Assembly: GCA_963965975.1 (NCBI GenBank)
Contig: OZ014411.1
Coordinates: 26,522,249-26,586,248 of the forward strand
DNA: 64,000 bases
Source: Xestospongia bergquistia
Lineage: Eukaryota; Porifera; Demospongiae; Haplosclerida; Petrosiidae
Reading direction: 5' to 3'
Shown: positions 56,101 through 64,000 of the stretch, one piece after another
Position numbering within the stretch: position 1 is the first letter of the stretch
Layout of the letters: each line of letters begins with the position of its first letter
Notes under the pieces: model-generated
What the model saw: the letters and a program-made list of their open reading frames with translations, nothing else
The model's database searches: none
Told to the model about the DNA's origin: nothing
Translations under genes and position numbers: made by a program

Positions 56101-59100
56101 TATATTATTATAATGATTTAATAAATATAATAATTTATATTATAGGTATGGTATTACTAGTTATTACACATGGTGGTCTATTATTAGCAACCAATCAAAT
56201 CACTCCTGGTGCTCTAATGTCTTTTCTTGTTACAACTCAGACTATTCAAAGAAGTTTAGCTAACTTATCAGTTTTATTTGGACAAATAGTTCGTGGAATG
56301 ACAGCTGGTAGTCGTGTCTTTGAGGTAAGTACAGTACATGTACATGTTTAATACTTCATACATAATAAACAATAGTCTATTTACAATATATTTTATCATG
56401 AACATAAATATTATATATTACTATGTTCATTATTGTCTTACTTTCTTTCTCCTCTATATTAACTAAAGTATATTCAGTTAGTACATAATATACCAGTATC
56501 TGATGGACATGTTATACCATCTAATGAACTTATTGGTAAAGTTGAGTTTAGAAATATCACCTTTTCATATCCATCTAGACCAGATCAGGTAATACTAAAT
56601 ATCATAATGATACATGTACATGTAATGGTCGCATGTAGTAATGTAATTACATGTACATGTAAAGAAATAATTTATAATTATTTTTATATTCTTATTTAAT
56701 ATTAATGTAGGTAGTACTTAATGATTTTAGTCTTAATTTACCACCTGGTCAGGTCACAGCACTTTGTGGACTCTCAGGAGCTGGTCAGTTATTAATAAAC
56801 TCATATAATTAATATTACTAAATATCAAATTATTTTAAAGTAGTACTTTACACTTTTCTACATTGTTATAATGTACATATAATACATTATATTATATTAT
56901 TATAATTAATAATTATATATAGTAAAGATATGTTATAATAATAAGTTATAATACATTATGTTATATTATTATACTTAATAATTATATATAGTAAAGATAT
57001 GTTATAATAATAAGTTATAATACATTATGTTATATTATTATACTTAATAATTATATATAGTAAAGATATGTTATAATAATAAGTTATAATACATTATGTT
57101 ATATTATTATACTTAATAATTATATATAGTAAAGATATGTTATAATAATAAGTTATAATACATTATGTTATATTATTATACTTAATAATTATATATAGTA
57201 AAGATATGTTATAATAATAAGTTATAATACATTATGTTATATTATTATACTTAATAATTATATATAGTAAAGATATGTTATAATACATTATGTTATATTA
57301 TTATACTTAATAATTATATATAGTAAAGATATGTTATAATAATAAGTTATAATACATTATGTTATATTATTATACTTAATAATTATATATAGTAAAGATA
57401 TGTTATAATAATAAGTTATAATACATTATGTTATATTATTATACTTAATAATTATATATAGTAAAGATATGTTATAATAATAAGTTATAATACATTATAT
57501 TATATTATTATAGGGAAATCAACAGTTGCTGCTCTTTTAGAAAGATTCTATGATCCTGATATTGGTAGTATCTATATTGATGGATGGTAAACTAATTAAT
57601 ATAATAGTTATTACATTATTAATATAACTAGTGTTATTAAAATAATCATTATACATTAACTATATAATATACAATTATACTATAATATATTAAATATAAT
57701 TATATATGTATTTTGACTTTATATAGTGACCTTTGTACTCTTGATCCTTGTTGGATTAGAGGATCTGTTATTGGATATATAAATCAAGAACCAGTTCTAT
57801 TTGCTACTAGTATTATGGAAAATATACGTTATGGTCGACCATCTGCCTCAGATGAAGAGGTAAGTCACTACATGTATATAATAACTTATAGTATTAATAA
57901 ATTTGTTATATTATGAGTCTATAATGACAAAAGAAGGGTAAGAGAGGAGTATGACACTCCAATGAAAATAACATGACTGGTCTCCTTTTCTCACAGTAGA
58001 CACTATTATTTCTGCATAATACTTTACTTTGTCATTAATAAGATACATAAAGTATGAACTAAAGACTTCAGATTTATAAACATCTTTACTTTATCATTAG
58101 ATAGAGACCTCACGTTTCTTATTAATATCAAAGAAAATTATTTATAAATTGTCTAAATGATATTTAATTTAGGTTTATGAAGCTGCTAAGTTAGCCAATG
58201 CTGATAACTTTATATGTGAATTTCCTGCTGGATATAAGACTATAGTTGGTGAGAGAGGAGTCACATTATCTGGTGGACAAAAACAAAGGTATCTATTAAT
58301 ATATCATAAATTATTACATCTGTTATTAAAATAAAATAAAATATATTAATTTAATTTAAGTTAATAATAGACATTTATTGTTGTTTATTAAATCTTTCAT
58401 TTATTCTCTTTTTTTAGAGTTGCTATAGCTAGAGCTTTATTAAAAGATCCTTTAATATTAATATTAGATGAAGCTACTAGTGCACTTGATACACAGTCTG
58501 AGAAAATGGTACAAGAAGCATTAGATCAAGTATCACATGGTCAGTAACTATATGTACATAATATAAGAATATATACTATAACAACTAATGGAAGTACATA
58601 TGTAATAGAGATATTATGACCATACTTGTGTTGATAGTTTATAATATATGCTAAATATTAAGTTATAATATAATAGAAACAACCAAAGATAGAACTCTGT
58701 TTACTATACATATTGTGGTATTATATAATAATCAAGTCCTTAAGATTTGATCATTTGAGTATATTAGGATGATTTTTACAATAACAGTCTTATTCTTTAT
58801 AAAGTAATATTTTAATTGTCATTCTTGTTGTCTATATTGTAGGTCGTACTGTTCTTATTATTGCTCATAGACTTAGTACAATTCAAGATGCTGATAACAT
58901 AGCTGTTATACATGAAGGGAAACTAAAAGAGGTCAATTAGTAACATTATACTATTGATATAAACTTATCAATTAAGACATTACCTTACAATAATTAACAC
59001 TAACAATCATTCCTGTTTTTATATTGTTTCTCTATTCATGATATCTTTTCTCTTACCTTTAGACTGGTACTCATTCTACATTATTAAATAAAAGAGGTCT

Positions 59101-59143
59101 TTATTATGAACTAGTTAGAAGACAAACTCTTATAGATAATTAG
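53112..59143 (+). CDS. ABCB8: ABCB8, mitochondrial ABC half-transporter
   Basis: Sixteen exons, all phases agree: 53112-53534, 53799-53940, 54469-54631, 54867-54984, 55196-55294, 55398-55483, 55778-55875, 56146-56324, 56469-56588, 56711-56783, 57514-57586, 57727-57859, 58173-58288, 58418-58539, 58843-58931, 59063-59143. They give 704 residues (human ABCB8: 735). The first about 120 residues are basic and Ser-rich, fitting a mitochondrial presequence. The transmembrane domain follows, with strong identity to ABCB8 in [18 protein letters not shown] and [19 protein letters not shown]. The nucleotide-binding domain has Walker A SGAGKST, Q-loop INQEPVLFA, signature LSGGQKQR, Walker [14 protein letters not shown] and H-loop IIAHRLS. 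ABCB8 works as a dimer in the inner membrane, linked to mitochondrial iron export and the mitoKATP channel. The first ATG in frame (53112) was chosen. Confidence 0.93.
55510..55705 (-). repeat. Dispersed repeat in ABCB8 intron 6, inverted copy at 62775
   Basis: About 195 bases are the near-exact reverse complement of 62775-62968. Contains repeated ACATGTCAATCACATGT words. Few differences, so recent. Confidence 0.85.
56870..57510 (+). repeat. ABCB8: 69-bp tandem array ending at the ABCB8 exon 11 acceptor
   Basis: AGTAAAGATATGTTATAAT recurs at 56921, 56990, 57059, 57128, 57197, 57266, 57322, 57391 and 57460; the period is 69 bp except one unit shortened by 13. The unit word TTATATTATTATACTT is nearly the acceptor sequence TTATATTATTATAG of exon 11, which carries Walker A. 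The array thus looks like an amplified acceptor region. Confidence 0.92.
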
Positions 59144-59665
59144 TAACATAATATATTATGGAGTATAGTTTTATTATTATTTGGAAGTTTTGATCAGTAA
59201 CAAATAATCATAGTTTTTTGTATTAGTACAAGTTATGTCAACTATAATAGTACATTGAGTGCTATATGATTTTTCCAGCCAGACACACCCTTTTCTATAG
59301 AAAAGTCTCTGCAAGCAATTGTGCTTTATATTATAATTTATCATTTACATTCAAGACATACTTATATCAACACTATAGTGGTTTACTATAATGTATCACC
59401 TTGTTATAAAACTTGTCCACTTAAACTAAGTACCTCCCCCTTCAAATGTTGTGATAGTTAAGAGCATCAATTAATATTGTATACAAACAGTTCTTTGAAT
59501 GAGAAGTCTCACTCCATCTCTTTTCTTGTGTTAACATCTTTAATTATTAGTTATATTCATGTAATAATTTTTAATATTATTTTAATTAACATAGATAACA
59601 ATCAATAACTCTAAACAGATAATATACATTAATATATTATAGTATTGTAAATAAAGTAACAAAAA
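59144..59665. other. Convergent 3' ends of ABCB8 and the death-domain gene
   Basis: Holds both 3' UTRs. AATAAA-like signals on the plus strand are not clear; TTTATT (AATAAA on minus) at 59650 follows the stop of the minus gene. Confidence 0.4.
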
Positions 59666-60629
59666 TCATAGTTTGTATGTAAATTTAGCAGATCCTACTT
59701 CTAATATAACTTCATTAATTTTAGCATCTTTTAAAGAAGTAGGAAAAGGCTCAAGAGCTTGACGAACAGTAGTCATACAAGTTTGTGGTAACTGGAAATA
59801 CAATGATACTGGATTAGTAGACCATCCCATAAATTGTGTAATATATGGGAAACTATCAAAACAAAACAATGACTTCAAGGTTGTCTTAATATCAGTCACA
59901 ACAGCAAATGTGAGACCAGAGAAACCAGGTTGAAAAACACATCGAACAAGAAAAAGGCTACGAATTCTTTTAATCTTTCGTACAAATGGCTTGCTCAATG
60001 TTCTCTTGTCATAGTATCTATTGATAGCTGTTCTGACTGGCTTAATTTTATCTAAAACTTTTAACAAGTGTACTAGAAAGTCTATATCATAACTTGAAAT
60101 ATAACTGTGAAGGATAAGAGATACAAAAATACCATAATATAATAATATGTTTACTCTCTACTTCATCATGGATATATTACAATACAGACTTAAGACTATA
60201 ATTTGATATATATAATAAATTAATAGTAACACTCTGACCTGTGGGGCGTGGTTTTTGATTAGAGGATGGATTTACATAATACTTTTCAATACGATCTGCT
60301 AACTCTGTTTCCATTACGATATATCGAAGAACATGTACTAAAGCTGACCATGAAGGAGGAGGGTCTCTTGTCTCTAACCAAAGACGTATGGCTTCCACAA
60401 CACCTATTTTTGGATTCTTACTGTATTTCTCACGTACTTTAACCAGTGCATTATGATCTACATTAAGAGCTTCAAAACACTCAAACCAGACACCTTGAAG
60501 TGGTTCTCTTAATTCTAAAAATAAAAGCTCAAATGTGATAGGTCTGGGAATAAATACAGCACCTGTTATGATTGAACAAAGAGTGAAATCATTGAAATAA
60601 AGAGGAATCTTCTTACCTTGAGGATCCAT
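59666..60629 (-). CDS. Death-domain protein, small, unrecognised C-terminus
   Basis: Three exons: 60629-60617 (MDPQ plus one base), 60562-60239, and 60072-59666, phase 1 at both joins; 247 residues. The first intron is 54 bases, starting GTAAGA; without splicing the frame also stays open, so an intron-retaining isoform is possible. Exon 2 holds a death-fold: FECFEALNVDHNALVKVREK, then VVEAIRLWLETRDPPPSW and ALVHVLRYIVMETELADRIE, with the Trp positions typical of death domains. The C-terminal 135 residues (SLYFQLPQTCMTTVRQALEP and others) match nothing I recognise; they may be an adaptor domain. It is divergent from a plus-strand gene and convergent with ABCB8. Death domains also occur in the ankyrin-Roc gene nearby, but the two are not close copies. 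Confidence 0.75.
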
Positions 60630-60898
60630 TGATTCTAGATCATGTAGGTGTGTTCTTTAATAGACTGTATTACCATACTGATATTATACTTAATTAATGA
60701 ATGTCTTTGTTAGTTGTGAGGGTGGGGCTAAAATTCAGTGGGCGTGAACAGTAACAGTTCTCTGTGGGAGTGCAGACAATCTAAAGACGCAAGCTGCCTT
60801 TCATAGCTTTAGTTGATCGCTTGACGTAAACAGTACAGTTGTGAAACGAGAGAAATACACAGTGTAATATCTATGGTTTACTAGCACAGTTTGTACAG
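60630..60898. promoter_or_regulatory. Probable divergent promoter region
   Basis: Lies between the start of the minus-strand death-domain gene and the possible first exon at 60899. It is richer in G+C (GGGTGGGGCT, CAGTGGGCGTG) than the surroundings, as is the VPS18/ABCB8 promoter region, and of the same length. Confidence 0.45.
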
Positions 60899-61924
60899 AT
60901 GCGAGCAGCCATTGTAGTCAATTACAAGAGAGTTCATAGTGAGTTCATTATTCTCATTAATATAATTATCATTCTATTGTATTAATAAACTGAAATATTA
61001 CATTTTGTAATCAGGTAAGTTCTATACATCAACTAAACTCAGTTTAATAATAGGGACTTCCTATATATCACAGTATAAGGTAGTCTAACTGGTTATATCC
61101 TTGATTTACTGTGTTAATATGTTAATATAACTAGTGTTATCATATATAGTAGTAGAACAGTCATTTGTTAGTTATTGAAGACAGATAAATCATAGAGGTC
61201 TTGTACCAATATTTATTATGACACACCCACATTTACCATGTTAGAAGTATTCTTGTCCTCATCACCTCATTTACTTACATTAATATCAGCTATTAATGTT
61301 AATACAATATATGTCATAGATATAATAATAATATTAGATATATCTATTATTGTTAACATAAATAACATTATACTAATCTAACATTGTCATCCCTTCACTT
61401 AGAGAGGAAGGGTCTGTGACAAGTATGTACAAGACTTATAAATACAGATAGAGATAGAGCACATATTAAGAGTTAAAAATACAAAATATCAGTTACTTGT
61501 TGTAGTGATGATCTTTAAAATAGAATTACAGACCAACTAGTGCTACCTTATGTCATATATTGCTTTAGGACAGTGTTTTGAGCAGTCTTAAGGAGCCTAC
61601 AACAATTTTACAGGGCAGTATAATTCCTATATGTACTTGTCCCTAGATAATTCCTCTGTAAGAGAAAGGACATCAGTACCAAACTAACATTATACTAGTT
61701 ATAACTAGTACATTAGATATAATAATAGTTATTATAATTATATAATAACTATTATTATCTTAAATATATTTATATTATGTTAATAAGTACCATTGAGTCA
61801 CTATTACTGTATAATAGTAATAGAGTAATAGTTGACATAGTTAGTATATTATCACTTTACTATAATATTATTACTTTATCTACAGATAATACATTATAGT
61901 AACATGTCCTCAAAAGATGAACTA
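60899..61924 (+). CDS. Possible 5' exons of an unidentified plus-strand gene
   Basis: Two candidate pieces. An ATG frame at 60899 (MRAAIVVNYKRVH) runs to a possible donor at 60939 (GTGAGT); an alternative, better donor is TCAG|GTAAGT at 61015. A later exon, 61886-61924, has a good acceptor (TTATCTACAG), an ATG at 61904 (MSSKDEL) and a good donor GTAAGT. The first piece could be 5' UTR and the second the true coding start. The rest of the gene would be right of 64000. Confidence 0.35.
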
Positions 61925-62039
61925 GTAAGTCAATAATCATTCTATTACTATATATTGTAAGTTCTATAAAAATTGTCCACATTTTTTTAACTGCCCAATT
62001 TTAAAGATAAAATTGAGGAATTGTTTCATGTGAAAATTT

Positions 62040-62760
62040 TGGATGAAATTATAGAGCATTGCCTTGATATAATTTGGTATTGAGTTTGTTAATCTTGCTG
62101 TGTGTGGGCGCATAGCGAGGGTTACTGTAGTCTGTCAGTTTGTCTGTGTGTCTAGTACCCTGGGCAAATGGTTTTGAACTGCTTTAACTCAGTAAATAAG
62201 GCATTGGTAGCCACCAAACTATAGTGGGTGGTAGCAAAACTTCTGTATGTCTTAATAATACTGCCAAAAGGAGTGTCAAATGAACAAAAAGCTTTAAAAG
62301 TCTTAAAAACCTTTGAAAAAAAGCACAGCTTTCAGTGAAGACTTGAGAATTCTATAAAAACCTCCTGCATATAGCTTATGATATTTTCCAACTTTTTAAA
62401 AGTAAGCATTTTTGCAAAAATACTTCTTTGGAAAGTTATGACAGTTTTACTAACTTTTGGCAGTTATCGTTGTCGATACATTGAGCGCGAACTAAAAATA
62501 CTAGCACCATAGCTGTCATTGGAGAATCACTAACTTTTACTAAGAAGTTGAAAAGTATTGGACCTTTTGTCAATTAGAGTGTAAAGTACCCAGTAGATGC
62601 ACTAAAAGGCAAAGCTTTTTTCCCTTTTATTGAAGGGAAATGCTGAGTCATCACTAATCATCTTGCGCATCACATGAGATTACGTCACTTGAGGAGGCTA
62701 AAAAGAATAAAGAAAGTCTCTGGATAAGACCATAGCGAGGTTAAGCACTTTAGTGCATTT
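62040..62760. other. Unidentified block with higher G+C, flanked by a direct repeat
   Basis: Vocabulary differs from surrounding intron (CGTTGTCGATACATTGAGCG, GGGTGGTAGC). CATAGCGAGG occurs at 62111 and again at 62731. No coding frame. It may be a dispersed non-autonomous element. Confidence 0.35.
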
Positions 62761-62774
62761 CATTATGTTTGTAT

Positions 62775-62968
62775 TGACAAAACAGTTTGGACAAAATAGA
62801 CTTGTACATGACATTTATGTACATTCTATGTATGTATTATATATGTGTACATGTGATTGACATGTGGTATATCACTACATGTACTTTAACCACATGTACA
62901 TGTATAATACATGTATGAATATACCACATGTGATTGACATGTGTTATACATGTACTATATATTGTATT
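62775..62968 (+). repeat. Dispersed repeat, inverted partner of 55510-55705
   Basis: Begins near TTGTATTGACAAAACAG and ends TATATTGTATTA. Reverse-complement identity with the ABCB8 intron 6 copy is close to complete. It abuts the MITE at 62970. Confidence 0.85.
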
Positions 62969-62969
62969 A

Positions 62970-63370
62970 CCGTATAGCGGGTATTATTATTGGTGGCTTA
63001 AATATTTGACGGTTTGCCATCAAATTAAGCAAATTTAAATTTGGCGATTTATTAAAATAATTGTTGTAATTAAAGGTGGGTGGAACGATGGGTGGTACTG
63101 CGTGTACTATATAACGCCACGTGAACTCTTGTGAAAGTAGATCGATGGATACTTATGAGATTTTCGTGATAAGTATGTGCACTGTTCTTCATTAGGCAGG
63201 ACAGTTCTCTTCGTGAAATACCTAAGTAATGCCATTTACTTAGCGGCTAGCAGATGGGGATCACATGCAGGGAGGCGTGAAAAATTATTGACGGTTTTTG
63301 ATTTGACGATTTTGTTGCAGACTGTCAATACGCCAAATTAAATTTGCCGCCAATAATACCCACTATACGG
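62970..63370. mobile_element. Tc1/mariner-type MITE with TA target duplication
   Basis: 401 bp bounded by TA on both sides (62968-62969, 63371-63372). Terminal inverted repeats: CCGTATAGCGGGTATTATTA on the left, with CCGTATAGTGGGTATTATTG as the reverse complement on the right, then GGTGGC/GCGGC and a subterminal TTTGACGG motif in both halves. No transposase inside. The TA duplication and long repeats fit a non-autonomous Tc1/mariner element. Confidence 0.88.
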
Positions 63371-63372
63371 TA

Positions 63373-63946
63373 GTTATTGTGATTATATTAAAATATAATA
63401 AAAAGCTATTTTGTCTAAATACTTCTAAAATAATTAGTTATTTAAATTATTAGATCACAAATTTTTTAGGAAATTTATAGTGTGTCTTCAAATATTTTAT
63501 TGACATCTATAACTATGTAGTTATGGTGTCCTACTATTTTCATTCTAATTTTTTAATCTTGTTTTGTCTAACAAGATATACTACTATCTACTTTAAGTGT
63601 ACTATTAATAGTATATACTAATTTTAGTGACTTAAGTGACTAGTATATTAATTGTAAATTTTCAAGTTTAGACTAAAAACTATTTCATGAGTAATATTAA
63701 GCTTAAAAAATGTGATTGGAATATGTTAAGTTTAAATGTTTTAAAGTCATTATGATTACTACAAAAGTAGAAGTTTTATAGATATAGAAATATAGATATT
63801 TTATATAGATTAGTTTTACGTAGAAAGGTGTGTTTTCACATGATGTATCCTTACAGTACATTACCATTTTAATTAACTATTTCTGGTTTGGTTATACACA
63901 TATACTGAGTATATTCATTCAATAATAATAATAATGAAATAATTAT

Positions 63947-63986
<40 letters not shown>

Positions 63987-64000
63987 GTGTGAACATACTT
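63373..64000. other. AT-rich sequence and (AAT)n microsatellite
   Basis: Nothing recognised up to 63920; from about 63921 to 63986 a run of AAT units with one inversion in the middle. Confidence 0.6.

Noticed and set aside
53112-59143. ABCB10 or ABCB7 in place of ABCB8
   Set aside because: The stretches [27 protein letters not shown] and [14 protein letters not shown] are characteristic of ABCB8 as I remember it.

Overview
The window looks like nuclear DNA of an early-branching animal, most likely a demosponge such as Amphimedon. It is about 70% A+T, host introns are mostly short with GT-AG ends, mutually most similar proteins are animal ones (VPS18, ABCB8), and it carries death-domain proteins of a type common in sponges. 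Species is an inference; no search was run.

Layout. Bases 1-12,840 hold no recognisable conserved host gene. They are a large, recent segmental duplication array (blocks A, B, C, D repeated two to three times at offsets near 7.2 and 4.1 kb), carrying a broken multi-exon gene of an unrecognised family on the minus strand. From 13,771 to 41,647 a single plus-strand host gene is spread over at least 28 kb: three ankyrin exons, a 2.1-kb exon with a P-loop GTPase (Roc-like) and a COR-like region, and a last exon with a death domain, an acidic/His tail repeat and a C-terminal CaaX box. Its introns are packed with mobile DNA: piggyBac relics, MULE relics, LTR-element fragments, a second copy of the unrecognised gene family, and at 25,995-33,846 a young Ty3/Gypsy-type LTR element (LTRs about 98% identical) that itself contains a 3.6-kb MULE DNA transposon with about 100-bp inverted ends encoding a transposase, SWIM finger, AT-hook and PHD finger.

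From 40,260 to 44,455 the 3' end of the ankyrin gene is partly duplicated; the duplicate death-domain exon is frameshifted but keeps its own CaaX box, and a 1.1-kb minisatellite of 22-bp units lies inside the duplicate.

From 45,254 to 60,629 the DNA is host-like and compact. VPS18 (24 visible exons, minus strand) and ABCB8 (16 exons, plus strand) diverge from a 268-bp shared promoter region; a small three-exon death-domain gene (minus) follows and itself diverges, again over about 270 bp, from a plus-strand gene of which only possible 5' exons are in the window. VPS18 is unusual: tandem repeats of 60 and 69 bp copy two of its exon-donor junctions, (CT)n tracts serve as acceptor pyrimidine tracts, one intron looks U12-type, and two in-frame stop codons interrupt the aligned reading frame unless upstream donors are used.

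The last 2 kb contain a repeat shared in inverted orientation with ABCB8 intron 6, and a 401-bp Tc1/mariner-type MITE with TA target duplication.

Functionally, VPS18 acts in the HOPS/CORVET tethering complexes at endosomes and lysosomes, ABCB8 in the mitochondrial inner membrane, and the ankyrin-Roc-COR-death protein is probably a membrane-anchored signalling GTPase scaffold with an architecture close to the non-kinase part of DAPK1.
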